From: an uncultured Lysobacteraceae bacterium
GTDB taxonomy: Bacteria > Pseudomonadota > Gammaproteobacteria > Xanthomonadales > Xanthomonadaceae
Direction: 5' to 3'
Length of the DNA stretch: 64,000 nucleotides
NCBI GenBank assembly: GCA_937897645.1
Contig: CALCNV010000101.1
Location: 1-64,000 of the forward strand
The translations under genes and the position numbers were made by a program. Positions 17,223 to 26,451 of this stretch are shown piece by piece; within the stretch, counting starts at the first letter, position 1; each line of letters begins with the position of its first letter. Below the pieces are notes generated by a model that searched no databases, was not told where the DNA came from, and saw only the letters and a program-made list of their open reading frames with translations.

Positions 17223-18292
17223 CCCCCATCCTCTTCATCGACCGTGACGGCACGCTCATCACAGAGCCGGCAGACTTCCAGATCGATGCCTACGAAAAGA
17301 TCCGCTTCGTCAAGGACGTGGTGCCCGCGCTGTTGAAACTGCGCGATGCCGGCTACCAGTTTGTCATCGTCACCAACCAGGACGGGCTGGGCAGCGAAAG
17401 CTATCCGCGTGAATCCTTCGATGGTCCCAACAACCTGATGCTGCAGATCTTCGAAAGCCAGGGCATCGTGTTCCGCGACGTGTTGATCGATTGCAGCTGG
17501 CCGCAGGACAACGCGCCGACGCGCAAGCCGGGCATCGGCCTCATGTTGCCCTATCTGCAGGACCGGACTATCGATTGGATCCGTTCGGCCATGGTCGGGG
17601 ATCGCATCACCGACATCACTTTCGCCGAGAACCTGCGCATCCGTGGTTTCCAGTTGCGCACCGAACAATTTGGTGGCGAGTGGGATTGGAATGGAATTGC
17701 CCACGAGCTTGCGGATGCGCCGCGTCGCGCCGTCGTGCAGAGGAATACCAAGGAAACCCGCATCCGGGTGGAAGTCGACCTGGACCGCATCGCCGAGCCG
17801 CGCATCGACACCGGGTTGCCATTCTTCGATCACATGCTGGAGCAGATCGGAAAGCATGGCGGTTTCTCCCTCGCCATCAAGACGCAGGGTGACCTGGACA
17901 TCGACGAACACCACACCGTCGAAGACACCGGCCTCGCGCTGGGCCAGGCACTGAAGGAAGCGCTGGGCGACAAGCGCGGCATCGGCCGCTACGGGTTCAC
18001 CTTGCCTATGGACGAAACCCTTGCAAGCGCTGCGCTGGATTTCAGCGGGCGACCGTACTTCGTGTTTTCCGGTGAATTCAAGCGCGAGCGTGTCGGTGAC
18101 TTGCCGACGGAACTGGTACCTCATTTCTTCCGTTCGGTCTGCGATGCCTCCGGCTTGAACCTCAACCTGCAGGTGCAGGGTGAGAACGACCACCACAAGG
18201 TCGAGGCCTGCTTCAAGTCTTTTGCCCGCGCCTTGCGCCAGTCGATCAAGCGTGAAGGTGCGGAGCTTCCCAGTACCAAGGGTGCGCTCTGA
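17219..18292 (+). CDS. hisB: Bifunctional histidinol-phosphatase/imidazoleglycerol-phosphate dehydratase
   Basis: A 357-residue fused enzyme, the enterobacterial/xanthomonad arrangement. The N-terminal HAD phosphatase (about 1-165) has DRDGTL with the nucleophile Asp8 and Asp10, TNQDGLG and MVGDRITD. The C-terminal IGPD domain (about 170-357) has the manganese-binding FFDHMLEQ and DEHHTVED histidine motifs and the later [12 protein letters not shown]. It catalyses pathway steps 6 and 8. The stop overlaps the hisH ATG by 1 nt. Confidence 0.97.
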   Translation: MTPILFIDRDGTLITEPADFQIDAYEKIRFVKDVVPALLKLRDAGYQFVIVTNQDGLGSESYPRESFDGPNNLMLQIFESQGIVFRDVLIDCSWPQDNAPTRKPGIGLMLPYLQDRTIDWIRSAMVGDRITDITFAENLRIRGFQLRTEQFGGEWDWNGIAHELADAPRRAVVQRNTKETRIRVEVDLDRIAEPRIDTGLPFFDHMLEQIGKHGGFSLAIKTQGDLDIDEHHTVEDTGLALGQALKEALGDKRGIGRYGFTLPMDETLASAALDFSGRPYFVFSGEFKRERVGDLPTELVPHFFRSVCDASGLNLNLQVQGENDHHKVEACFKSFARALRQSIKREGAELPSTKGAL

Positions 18293-18891
18293 TGCGAGTA
18301 GCGCTGGTCGACGCAGGTGGGGCCAATATCGGCTCGGTGCGTTTTGCGCTTGAGCGGCTTGGCGTGCAGGCCACCTTGACCGGCGATGCACGTGTCATCC
18401 GCGAAGCGGAGCGCGTGATCCTGCCCGGCGTCAGCACTGCGGGCATGGTCATGGGTCGGTTGCGCGAACTGGGTCTTGTGGAAGCGCTGCGCACGCTGGA
18501 AGCGCCGCTTCTGGGTGTCTGCGTGGGCATGCAGTTGCTGTATGAAAGTTCGGAGGAGGGTGATGTGGAGTGTCTCGGCCTGCTGCCCGGTCGTGTGACC
18601 AAGCTCCCCTCTAGCCCCGGAATCCGTGTGCCGCACATGGGTTGGAACACCTTGCAGCCCCAGCGCCACACTTCGCTCACGCAGGACATTGAAGCGGGCG
18701 AGCATGCCTATTTCGTGCACAGCTATGCCGCACCGGTCACGGCGGATTGCGTGCTGTCCAGCGAGCATGGCGTGGAATTCTCAGCCGTCGTGCAGCGCGG
18801 TCGCGTGGCGGGTGCACAGTTCCACCCGGAGCGATCCGCGTCAGTAGGATCACGCCTGCTGCAGAATTTCCTCGAACAGGGCTTGCAATGA
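18292..18891 (+). CDS. hisH: Imidazole glycerol phosphate synthase, glutaminase subunit
   Basis: A 199-residue class I glutamine amidotransferase that feeds ammonia to HisF. The nucleophile is Cys77 in [11 protein letters not shown], and the His/Glu pair lies in AQFHPERS near residue 180. The oxyanion-strand motif PGV is at 45-47. Length is normal. The start and stop overlap hisB and hisA respectively. Confidence 0.96.
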   Translation: MRVALVDAGGANIGSVRFALERLGVQATLTGDARVIREAERVILPGVSTAGMVMGRLRELGLVEALRTLEAPLLGVCVGMQLLYESSEEGDVECLGLLPGRVTKLPSSPGIRVPHMGWNTLQPQRHTSLTQDIEAGEHAYFVHSYAAPVTADCVLSSEHGVEFSAVVQRGRVAGAQFHPERSASVGSRLLQNFLEQGLQ

Positions 18892-19625
18892 GCGCTTTCA
18901 CCGTCTATCCGGCCATCGATGTGCGCGAAGGGCGCGTGGTGCGTCTGGCGCAGGGTGACTACGCGCGCGAGACGCGGTATCCGGCGGATCCGCTGTCCGC
19001 CGTGCAGGCCTATGCCGCGCAGGGTGCGGAGTGGCTGCACCTGGTGGATCTGGATGCAGCGCGTGAAGGTGGCTATACCTTGGCGCCGTTGTTGCGGAGC
19101 ATTGGTGCAACGACCCGGTTGAAAGTGCAAACGGGTGGCGGCGTCCGCTCACGCGATGATGTCGCGAGAATCCTAGAAGCGGGAGCGGAGCGCGTGGTGA
19201 TCGGTTCGCTGGCCGTGCGTGAAGCGGACAGCGTGATCGACTGGATTTCCGAGTTCGGTGCCGAGCGCATCACGGTGGCACTGGATGCACGCCAGGACGA
19301 TGGCGGAACGTGGCGCCTGCCGGTACACGGATGGACGGAAACGGCTGCCGCCACGCTTGACCAGATGGCCGTGCGCTTTGCGGAAAACGGGCTCAAACAC
19401 TTGCTGAGCACTGACATCGCGCGCGATGGCATGCTCTCCGGCCCGAACAGTGATCTGTACGCACACCTGCAGTCCATTGCACCGGCGTTGCAGGTGCAGG
19501 CGTCCGGCGGCGTGCGCGAGCTTGCCGACGTAGCCAATGCAAAGTCGCAGGGCTGTGCCGGCATCGTGCTGGGACGTGCGCTGCTGGAAGGTCGACTCGA
19601 CCTCACCGAAGCCTTGGCATGTTGA
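18888..19625 (+). CDS. hisA: Phosphoribosylformimino-5-aminoimidazole carboxamide ribotide isomerase
   Basis: A 245-residue (beta/alpha)8 barrel catalysing the Amadori rearrangement of ProFAR to [23 protein letters not shown] carries the catalytic Asp11. [12 protein letters not shown] carries the second catalytic Asp. Two phosphate-binding loops (VQTGGGVRS and VQASGGVRE) are clear. The chosen ATG overlaps the hisH stop (ATGA). Confidence 0.97.
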   Translation: MSAFTVYPAIDVREGRVVRLAQGDYARETRYPADPLSAVQAYAAQGAEWLHLVDLDAAREGGYTLAPLLRSIGATTRLKVQTGGGVRSRDDVARILEAGAERVVIGSLAVREADSVIDWISEFGAERITVALDARQDDGGTWRLPVHGWTETAAATLDQMAVRFAENGLKHLLSTDIARDGMLSGPNSDLYAHLQSIAPALQVQASGGVRELADVANAKSQGCAGIVLGRALLEGRLDLTEALAC

Positions 19626-20395
19626 GCCGGCGCATCATTCCCTGCCTGGACGTGCGCGATGGCCGCGTGGTCAAGGGCGTGCGTTTCCGCGACCACATCG
19701 ACATGGGCGACATCGTCGATCTTGCCTTGCGTTATCGTGATGCGGGCGCTGACGAGCTGGTGTTCTACGACATCGGCGCCAGTCCGGAAGGGCGTTCGGT
19801 GGACCATGACTGGGTGCGTCGCGTGTCGTCGCTGCTGGATATTCCCTTTTGCGTCGCTGGCGGCATACGTGACGTGGAAACTGCGCGGTCCGTTCTGCAC
19901 GCAGGGGCAGACAAGATTTCCATCAACAGCCCTGCGCTGGAGCGACCTGCGCTTATTTCCGAGCTAGCCGATGCGTTTGGCGTGCAGTGCGTGGTCGTCG
20001 GCGTGGATTCCGTGCGCGAGGCGGATGGGCAGTGGCGCGTGCGCAGCAACACCGGTGATCCCGCCAAGACCCGCTCCCTGGCGACGCGTGCCCTGGACTG
20101 GATCGTGGAAGCGCAACGACGCGGTGCAGGTGAAATCGTGTTGAACTGCATGGACAGCGATGGCGTGCGTCGTGGCTACGACCTGGAACAACTGCAGGCC
20201 GCACGCGTCCTGTGCAACGTGCCGCTGGTGGCCTCGGGTGGGGCGGGCGAGCCGGAGCATTTCGCCGAAGTGTTCCACAAGGCCGACGTGGATGGCGCAC
20301 TGGCTGCCAGCGTATTCCACAGTGGCAAGATCGAAATATCTGCACTGAAGCGCTATTTGCGTGAACACTCCATCGAGGTGCGTGATGTCGGATGA
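19619..20395 (+). CDS. hisF: Imidazole glycerol phosphate synthase, cyclase subunit
   Basis: A 258-residue (beta/alpha)8 barrel, paralogue of HisA, joining ammonia from HisH with PRFAR to form IGP and AICAR. It shows [16 protein letters not shown] with catalytic Asp11, CVAGGIRD, the [16 protein letters not shown] segment with the second Asp, and [11 protein letters not shown]. It overlaps hisA by 7 nt and hisI by 11 nt. Confidence 0.97.
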   Translation: MLSRRIIPCLDVRDGRVVKGVRFRDHIDMGDIVDLALRYRDAGADELVFYDIGASPEGRSVDHDWVRRVSSLLDIPFCVAGGIRDVETARSVLHAGADKISINSPALERPALISELADAFGVQCVVVGVDSVREADGQWRVRSNTGDPAKTRSLATRALDWIVEAQRRGAGEIVLNCMDSDGVRRGYDLEQLQAARVLCNVPLVASGGAGEPEHFAEVFHKADVDGALAASVFHSGKIEISALKRYLREHSIEVRDVG

Positions 20396-20984
20396 ACTGC
20401 AAGGCCTGGACTGGGCCAAGGGTGACGGCATGCTGCCGGTGATCGTGCAGGATGCCAGCAACCTGCGCGTTCTGATGCTCGGTTACATGAATAATGAAGC
20501 GCTCGTGGCCACGCGTGAAAGCGGCTTCGTGACCTTCTACAGCCGCAGCAAGCAGCGTTTGTGGAAAAAGGGCGAAAGCTCCGGGCATGTGTTGGAACTG
20601 GTGTCGATCCAGACCGACTGTGACAACGACACCTTGCTGGTACTCGCACGTCCATACGGTCCGACTTGCCACTTGCAGCGTGACAGCTGCTTTCCGGAAG
20701 CGCCGACCAGTTTCCTCGTCGACCTTGATGGTCTGGTGAAGCAGCGCGGATTGGATCGTCCAGCAGGCAGCTATACCACCAGGCTGTTCGACGAAGGCAT
20801 CCGTCGCATTGCCCAGAAAGTGGGCGAAGAGGGTGTGGAAACCGCCCTGGCCGCCGTGGTGCAGGACGACAGTGCGCTGCTCGGGGAAAGCGCCGACCTG
20901 TTGTTCCACCTGACCGTGCTGCTGCGCGCGCGTGGACTGTCCTTGCAGGATGCCGTGGCGGTGTTGCAGCAGCGCCATCGGTGA
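20385..20984 (+). CDS. hisI: Bifunctional phosphoribosyl-AMP cyclohydrolase/phosphoribosyl-ATP pyrophosphohydrolase
   Basis: A 199-residue HisIE fusion catalysing steps 2 and 3. The N-terminal cyclohydrolase (about 1-105) has [24 protein letters not shown] and the DCDNDT/TCH metal-binding cysteine region. The C-terminal MazG-like pyrophosphohydrolase (about 110-199) has [15 protein letters not shown] and the ESADLLFHL acidic helix. It is the last gene of the his operon and is followed 10 bp later by a long palindrome that may terminate transcription. Confidence 0.96.
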   Translation: MSDELQGLDWAKGDGMLPVIVQDASNLRVLMLGYMNNEALVATRESGFVTFYSRSKQRLWKKGESSGHVLELVSIQTDCDNDTLLVLARPYGPTCHLQRDSCFPEAPTSFLVDLDGLVKQRGLDRPAGSYTTRLFDEGIRRIAQKVGEEGVETALAAVVQDDSALLGESADLLFHLTVLLRARGLSLQDAVAVLQQRHR

Positions 20985-20993
20985 CCGTACACC

Positions 20994-21074
20994 GGTAGGA
21001 GCGCCCCATGGGCGCGAGCTCTCCAGGTGTTATGCAAGAAAATCAAAGGCTCGCGCCCATGGGGCGCTCCTACC
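20994..21074. repeat. GTAG-headed palindromic repeat after the his operon
   Basis: Arms of about 26 bp beginning GGTAGGAGCGCCCCATGGGC, with a 28-bp loop. No T-run follows, but the stem could stop transcription or protect the mRNA end. Nearly identical copies lie near 28.7 and 46.6 kb. Confidence 0.85.
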
Positions 21075-21121
21075 GAAGCCGGGTGCGCGATAATCAGGGC
21101 TGGTTTTGATTTGGGCCTGCC

Positions 21122-22711
21122 ATGCGCCTTGCCGTAGCTGCACTCGTACTGTCTTTGGGTAGCCTGCCTGCCATGGCCAGATCCGGTCCTTGCGAGCAGG
21201 GAGTGGTGTGGGAAGACGGCAATGGCAATGGGCAATTGGATGCAGGTGAAAAACCTTTGCCCGGCATCAAAGTATCGGATGGAGTGAAGCTTGCAGTCAC
21301 GGATGCGGATGGTGCGTATCGCTTGCCTTACGTTGATGGCCGTACCATTTTTGTCATCAAGCCTGCCGGGTATGACCTGCCGCAACGCATGAACGGGCTG
21401 CCTGATTCCTGGCTCAATGTGCGCATCTCGCCGGGTCCTGTACTGAAATTCGGCGGCATCAAGACCAGTCCTGCGACCTGCCGGGATTTCGGCTTGCAGC
21501 GGCAGGCGTCTTCGGCCGCGGACGATGAAGCACTCGAAGTCCTGCTGTTCGCGGATACGCAGACCAAGAACATGACCGATGTCGGCTATTACCGCGACGA
21601 CATCGTCACGCCATTGGCTGGCAAGCACGCTGCGCGTCTCGGGCTTACGCTGGGCGATGTGGTCAACGATGACCTGTCGCTGTATCCGGCCATGAACCAG
21701 GTCACGCGCGCCTTGCAGATTCCGTGGCTGCACGTGTCAGGCAACCACGATATCGATTTCGATGCAGCGAGTGACGAGGATTCACTGCTGACCTATCGCA
21801 ACACCTTCGGTCCGGACACCTTTGCATGGGAAGAAGCACGCGCGGTCTTCGTCGGCCTGGATGACGTGATCTACCAGCCAGGACAGAAGCCTGCCTACAT
21901 CGGCGGCTTCCGCGAGGATCAGTTTGCATTCCTCGAGGCCTACCTGCCGACCGTGCCCAGGGATCGCCTGCTGGTGCTGGCCGTGCATATTCCCCTGTTC
22001 GATACCAAGCCGGAGTCACCTACCTTCCGTCACGCGGATCGCGCACGCTTGTTCGCGCTGCTCAAGGATTTTCCGCATGTGCTGTTGCTCAGTGGGCACG
22101 ACCACACGCAGCGCCATGTGCGTCATGGCGTCGAAAACGACTGGCATGGCGCTACGCCCTTGCACGAATACAACGTGGGTGCCGCTTGCGGCGCTTACTG
22201 GTCGGGCGTGAAGGACGCGCAAGGCATCCCCGACGCCACCATGGGCGATGGCACGCCCAACGGTTACGCCAGCCTGTCGGTGCGCGCCGGAGGCGGCTAT
22301 GCACTGGCCTGGCATCCTGCGCGTGACGCCGACACCGCGCTCGCGGTGCATGCACCGCGCGTGCTGCGGCAGGGGGCTTATCCTGGCTGGGGCGTGTTCG
22401 CGAATGTCTTCATGGGCGAAGCCGACACACGCGTGGAATACCGCGTGGACGGTGGTGAATGGAAGCCGATGAAGTTCGTGATCCAACCTGATCCACGCCT
22501 GCTGGTGGAGAACGTCGCCGATGACCTCGCCGATGCGTTGCGCGGTTTCGATCGTTCACCCGAAGCGACCCCGTCACTGCATTTGTGGCGTGGCGCCTTG
22601 CCTACCGACCTCGCGGTGGGTGAGCACGCGATCGACGTGCGTACACAGGATCGCTGGCATGGGGAGCAGACGGCACGCACGCAGTACCGTCTGGAAGCCG
22701 TGAAGGAATAA
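21122..22711 (+). CDS. Exported calcineurin-like metallophosphoesterase
   Basis: A 529-residue protein with a signal peptide (first about 20 residues, ending AMARS). An N-terminal SdrD-B/carboxypeptidase-regulatory-like beta domain (about 25-100) contains EDGNGNGQLDAGE, a calcium-loop-like repeat. The central phosphoesterase shows FADTQ (around 150), LGDVVND, SGNHDID, VHIPLF and SGHDHTQR, i.e. the dimetal ligands in order. A C-terminal beta domain of about 140 residues completes it. This architecture is common in secreted phosphoesterases of Bacteroidetes and xanthomonads. The substrate is unknown. Confidence 0.88.
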   Translation: MRLAVAALVLSLGSLPAMARSGPCEQGVVWEDGNGNGQLDAGEKPLPGIKVSDGVKLAVTDADGAYRLPYVDGRTIFVIKPAGYDLPQRMNGLPDSWLNVRISPGPVLKFGGIKTSPATCRDFGLQRQASSAADDEALEVLLFADTQTKNMTDVGYYRDDIVTPLAGKHAARLGLTLGDVVNDDLSLYPAMNQVTRALQIPWLHVSGNHDIDFDAASDEDSLLTYRNTFGPDTFAWEEARAVFVGLDDVIYQPGQKPAYIGGFREDQFAFLEAYLPTVPRDRLLVLAVHIPLFDTKPESPTFRHADRARLFALLKDFPHVLLLSGHDHTQRHVRHGVENDWHGATPLHEYNVGAACGAYWSGVKDAQGIPDATMGDGTPNGYASLSVRAGGGYALAWHPARDADTALAVHAPRVLRQGAYPGWGVFANVFMGEADTRVEYRVDGGEWKPMKFVIQPDPRLLVENVADDLADALRGFDRSPEATPSLHLWRGALPTDLAVGEHAIDVRTQDRWHGEQTARTQYRLEAVKE

Positions 22712-22713
22712 GC

Positions 22714-23292
22714 ATGCCTGTGCCTGATGATCTGCCCATTGAGCATTTCCTTGATGAGAAGGAATGGGAGCAGTGGCTGTCGGAACATTCCGCAAGCAAG
22801 GGCCTGTGGTTGAAGATCGCGAAAAAGGATTCCGGCATTCCATCGGTCAACTACGCGCAGGCGCTGGACGTGGCCCTGTGCCATGGCTGGATCGATGGGC
22901 AGAAGAAGGGATTCGATGCGCAATTCTTCCTGCAACGCTTCACTCCGCGACGTCCGCGCAGCCTGTGGTCGAAGATCAATATCGGCCATGTCGAGCGCTT
23001 GACGGTGGCCGGACGCATGGCAACCGCAGGCCTGCGCGAGGTAGGGGCTGCGAAAGCGGATGGGCGCTGGGACGCGGCTTACCACGGCTCCGGCAGCATG
23101 GAGGTTCCCATGGAGCTGGCAGCGGCGCTGGCGAAGAACCGCAAGGCCAAGGCGTTCTTCGACACCTTGGACAAAACCAACCGTTATTCATTCTGCTGGC
23201 GCGTGCAGACCGCGAAAAAACCGGAAACGCGCATCGCGCGCGCGGAGAAATTCGTGGCAATGCTGGCGAAAGGCGAGAAAATCCACGCCTGA
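22714..23292 (+). CDS. YdeI/OmpD-associated family protein
   Basis: A 192-residue soluble protein. It has the family blocks GLWLKIAKKDSG, ALDVALCHGWIDGQKK and RFTPRRPRSLWSKIN in the N-terminal domain, and a helical C-terminus (AAALAKNRKAKAFFDTLDKTNRYSFCW). The Salmonella homologue was linked to OmpD and to peptide/bacteriocin resistance; biochemical function is not settled. It starts 2 nt after the phosphoesterase stop, so the two are probably cotranscribed. Confidence 0.9.
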   Translation: MPVPDDLPIEHFLDEKEWEQWLSEHSASKGLWLKIAKKDSGIPSVNYAQALDVALCHGWIDGQKKGFDAQFFLQRFTPRRPRSLWSKINIGHVERLTVAGRMATAGLREVGAAKADGRWDAAYHGSGSMEVPMELAAALAKNRKAKAFFDTLDKTNRYSFCWRVQTAKKPETRIARAEKFVAMLAKGEKIHA

Positions 23293-23312
23293 TGTGATCG
23301 TGACAGCGTGGA

Positions 23313-24185
23313 TCACCCAGCGGTCTTGGGCGCCCTGACGCTCAGCCATGCGCCCAGCAGGAGCAGGGCAATCGCCACGGCCTGCGACGCATGTGGTTCC
23401 GCACGCCCTGCCACTACCAGCAGCAGCGTGGACAACAGTGGTGCCAGGTAGGACAGGCTGCCGAGCAGGGCGATGTCGCCGTGCTTGGTGCCGTGGTCCC
23501 ATAGCAGGAACGCCGCGCCTACCGGGCCTAGTCCCATCAGCACCAATACTGTCCATTGGGTCGCGCTCGGCATCACGCTTTGTTCGAACGCAACGTGCGT
23601 GAGTGCGCCAAGCAAGGCGACCAGCGCACAGGCCACGGTAATGGCGGCGCTGGGAACTGAGGCATGCCGCCGGTTGAGCACCGAGTACGTGGCCCAGATC
23701 ACGGCCGCGCACAACGCCGCAAGATAGCCGGCCATGTACTCGCGCTTGATCTCGATGCCCGTGCCGTGGGTGACCAGGATTACGGCGGCTACCAGCCCGA
23801 GCAAGGTGCCGATCCATTGGCCACGATGCACGCGCACGCCGGGCAGGAAACCTGCAAACAGCACAATCAGCAAAGGCCACAGGTAGTTGAGCAGGTTGGC
23901 TTCCACGGCCGGCGCGCGCTTGAGCGCAATGAAGTACAGCGCGTGGTAGCCAAACAGTGCGGTGGCGGTGAGTACCAGTGCCGACGCAGGCTGGCGCAAT
24001 TCCTTCCAGCCCGCGTTGCCTCGCAGTGCCGTGCGGATGAAGCCGAACGCGGCAGCGAAGCCGAAGCCAAGGGCCAGTACCTGGAAGGGCGGCAGGCCAT
24101 CCGTGGCCGTGGTCAGCAGGGCCAATGAGGACCACAGCAGGATCGCCAGCAGGCCGCTCAGCGTCGCCGATCGCGCAGGGGTCAT
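23313..24185 (-). CDS. EamA/DMT-family exporter (YddG-like)
   Basis: A 290-residue protein with ten predicted membrane helices in two EamA repeats (about 1-135 and 145-285). LSGLLAILLWSSLALLTTAT at the start, FGYHALYFIALKRAPAVEANLLNYLWPL and LGPVGAAFLLWDHGTKHGDI resemble YddG-type aromatic amino acid/metabolite exporters. It lies 15 nt downstream of mtnC on the same strand, suggesting co-expression with methionine salvage. Substrate is inferred only at the class level. Confidence 0.85.
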   Translation of the reverse strand: MTPARSATLSGLLAILLWSSLALLTTATDGLPPFQVLALGFGFAAAFGFIRTALRGNAGWKELRQPASALVLTATALFGYHALYFIALKRAPAVEANLLNYLWPLLIVLFAGFLPGVRVHRGQWIGTLLGLVAAVILVTHGTGIEIKREYMAGYLAALCAAVIWATYSVLNRRHASVPSAAITVACALVALLGALTHVAFEQSVMPSATQWTVLVLMGLGPVGAAFLLWDHGTKHGDIALLGSLSYLAPLLSTLLLVVAGRAEPHASQAVAIALLLLGAWLSVRAPKTAG

Positions 24186-24200
24186 GCGGCTGCTATCCGA

Positions 24201-24899
24201 TCAGTCAGCCAAGATGACATCAGCAAAGCTGGTCACGCGCATATGGCCATGTGCGGCATCGCCTTCGCGCGGCTGCGGATAATCTTCCAGTCGATCCACC
24301 AGCACCGTCTGCAGGCCCGTATCGCGTGCGGCATCCAGTTCTTCCACTACATCGGACAGGAACACCAGGTCGGCAGGCGGCAGGCCGATGTCCGCGGCAA
24401 TGCGCGCATAGCTCGCCGCTTCGCGCTTGCCGCCGACTTCAGTGTCGAACCAGCCCGAGATCAGCGGCGTCAGGTCGCCGGCATCGCTGTGGCCAAAGAA
24501 CAACTTCTGCGCTGGCACTGATCCGGACGAGTACACGTACAGCGGAAAACCGGAGGCATGCCACTCGCGCAATGCAGGCGCGGCATCCGGGTAGATATGT
24601 GCGGTGAAATCCGCATCTTCATAGCCGGCCTGCCAGATCATTCCCTGCAAGGCTTTCAGTGCGGTGTGCTTGCGATCCTGGTCGATCCAGCCCTGCAGCG
24701 TTTCCACGATGACCGCGTCGTCGCAGATGCTGCCGTGTTCGGTGGCCACCACGTCCAGCCAGCGACGTACGTCGGGGTTGTCGTGGTGTTCGGCGACGAA
24801 GCCGGGCAGGGCGCGCCGCGCATACGGGAACAACACGTCCTTGACGAAGGAAATGCTGCTGGTGGTGCCTTCGATGTCGGTCAGGATGGCGCGCGGCAT
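24201..24899 (-). CDS. mtnC: Acireductone synthase (enolase-phosphatase E1)
   Basis: A 232-residue HAD enzyme of the methionine salvage pathway, converting 2,3-diketo-5-methylthiopentyl-1-phosphate to acireductone. [23 protein letters not shown] gives the nucleophile region (Asp in the IEGTT variant). [16 protein letters not shown] is motif II, and [14 protein letters not shown] the motif IV acid cluster. It starts 2 nt downstream of the mtnD stop. Confidence 0.96.
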   Translation of the reverse strand: MPRAILTDIEGTTSSISFVKDVLFPYARRALPGFVAEHHDNPDVRRWLDVVATEHGSICDDAVIVETLQGWIDQDRKHTALKALQGMIWQAGYEDADFTAHIYPDAAPALREWHASGFPLYVYSSGSVPAQKLFFGHSDAGDLTPLISGWFDTEVGGKREAASYARIAADIGLPPADLVFLSDVVEELDAARDTGLQTVLVDRLEDYPQPREGDAAHGHMRVTSFADVILAD

Positions 24900-24901
24900 G
24901 G

Positions 24902-25459
24902 TCAGTGTTTCTTTTCCGGTAAGTAGCGCGGGAATTTCGCTGCGATCTGCTCGCCGGTGAAATGGCCGACCCAGCCATCCGGTTCGGTGAAGAAGCGGAT
25001 GGCGATGAAGCTGGGTTCGTCACCCATGTCGAACCAGTGCAGGGTGCTGTCCGGCACGGCGATCAGGTCATCCTGCACGCATTCGATCTCGTACACCTTG
25101 TTGCCGACGTGCAGGGTGAACAGGCCGGAGCCGGCGACGAAGAAACGGACTTCATCTTCCTTGTGGTAGTGCTCGTCCAGGAACTTGGCACGCATCGCTT
25201 CGCGCTGCGGGTGGTCGGGCGCAATGCTGACTACATCCACGGTCTTGAAGCCGCGCTCGTTTACCAGCCGGTCGATGTCGGTCTTGTAAGCCGCCATCAC
25301 CTGCTCAGGCGAGGCGCCGGGCGCAAGCGGATGGGAGGCCTTCCAGCGCTCGAACGTCACGCCGATCTTGTGCAGTTCGGTGGCGATGAAATCCGGATCG
25401 AAGCTGGCGAATTCCGGGGTGACCGGATCATTCTCGTTGAAGATGCGCAGGCGGCTCAT
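24902..25459 (-). CDS. mtnD: Acireductone dioxygenase
   Basis: A 185-residue cupin that oxidises acireductone to the methionine precursor KMTB plus formate (Fe form) or an off-pathway product with CO (Ni form). The metal ligands are in [13 protein letters not shown] and in the later LHWFDMG segment. Length is typical. It is between mtnB and mtnC on the minus strand, separated from mtnB by a palindromic repeat. Confidence 0.96.
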   Translation of the reverse strand: MSRLRIFNENDPVTPEFASFDPDFIATELHKIGVTFERWKASHPLAPGASPEQVMAAYKTDIDRLVNERGFKTVDVVSIAPDHPQREAMRAKFLDEHYHKEDEVRFFVAGSGLFTLHVGNKVYEIECVQDDLIAVPDSTLHWFDMGDEPSFIAIRFFTEPDGWVGHFTGEQIAAKFPRYLPEKKH

Positions 25460-25490
25460 GGCGGGGGCTCGGTAGCGGTGGGCAGTTGAT

Positions 25491-25568
25491 GTAGGAGCGG
25501 CCCATGGCCGCGAGCTCTCGCTTTATGCCTTCGACGAAAAAAAGCTCGCGGCCATGGGCCGCTCCTAC
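25491..25568. repeat. GTAG-headed palindrome between mtnB and mtnD
   Basis: Arms of about 27 bp beginning GTAGGAGCGGCCCATGGCCG, with a short loop holding an A-run. It sits inside an apparent operon, just after the mtnB stop. It could attenuate or process the mRNA between the two genes. Confidence 0.85.
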
Positions 25569-25572
25569 CTAT

Positions 25573-26211
25573 CTAGTGGCAGCCTAGCTTGCGTAATTCA
25601 AGCTGGCAATTGAACAGGAACTCGAAGGCTTCCAGGTGGCGGCGCGCTTCGGCCATGTCGCGGCCCCAGGCGTACAGGCCGTGGCCGTCGATCAGGTAAC
25701 CCCACAAGGTCTGTTGGTCGAGCAGGGCATCCACCTGCGCGGCCAGGATGTTCATGTCCTGCGTATTGGCGAACACGGGCACGTCGATGGCGGCTTCATG
25801 CGTGCTGTTGCCGTGGAAGGCTTTCAGCAGTTCGTAACCTTCCAGGCGGATGTGCCCGGCACCGGCATACAGGCGCGAGGCGATGGTCTGCACGGGCGAA
25901 TGGGTGTGCAGTACGCAGCCGACATCGGGAAAGCGGCGGTAGAGCTGGGTGTGCAGCAGGGTTTCGGCAGACGGGCGATGCTGGGTAGCGACGCCGTGGC
26001 CATCGAAATCGACCACCATGATGTCGTCGGTGGTGAGCTTGCCTTTATCGCGTCCGGAGACGGTGATGGCGGCGTGGCGTTCATCCAGCCGGCACGAGAA
26101 GTTGCTGCTGGTCGCCGGTGTCCAGCCCGCCTGCGACAGCTCGCGCACGTTGCTGATGATGGTGTGCGCCAGTTCATCCAGGCGATTGGGGTTGTAGGGC
26201 AGTGCGCTCAT
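25573..26211 (-). CDS. mtnB: Methylthioribulose-1-phosphate dehydratase
   Basis: A 212-residue class II aldolase-fold zinc enzyme, dehydrating MTRu-1-P in methionine salvage. The N-terminal [22 protein letters not shown] is characteristic. Zinc ligands appear as [10 protein letters not shown] and, later, HGLYAWG. It is first of mtnBDC followed by an EamA exporter. mtnA and mtnK-type genes are not in the window. Confidence 0.95.
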   Translation of the reverse strand: MSALPYNPNRLDELAHTIISNVRELSQAGWTPATSSNFSCRLDERHAAITVSGRDKGKLTTDDIMVVDFDGHGVATQHRPSAETLLHTQLYRRFPDVGCVLHTHSPVQTIASRLYAGAGHIRLEGYELLKAFHGNSTHEAAIDVPVFANTQDMNILAAQVDALLDQQTLWGYLIDGHGLYAWGRDMAEARRHLEAFEFLFNCQLELRKLGCH

Positions 26212-26289
26212 GCGGCGAGTTTACGGAATCCGGGTGAAGAATGGGTAGGCGGGAGGAGTGAGAAGAGAGAAGTAAAGGTGCTTGGTTTT

Positions 26290-26331
26290 GCCTCCTCCCT
26301 TGCGCAGCAGGGGAGGATTGAGGAGGGGTGC
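26290..26331. repeat. C-rich dispersed repeat, copy 2 (inverted)
   Basis: Reverse complement of the 42-bp core near 11.2 kb with a single mismatch, again accompanied by CCAAGAACC repeats. It lies in the 240-bp gap between mtnB and the APC permease gene. Confidence 0.75.
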
Positions 26332-26396
26332 TTTTGATCTTGATCTTGACCAAGAACCAAGAACCGGGGCCGTACTGATTCCCGCTTCCCGTCCCC

Positions 26397-26428
26397 AAAA
26401 AAAACGGCGCGGATTTCCGCGCCGTTTT
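26397..26428 (-). terminator. Rho-independent terminator of the APC permease gene
   Basis: A 12-bp stem (AAAACGGCGCGG paired with its complement) with a tiny loop. On the minus strand it is followed by a run of eight T residues, starting 24 nt after the permease stop. Confidence 0.9.
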
Positions 26429-26451
26429 CCAGTTCATGCAGCCAACAGGCC

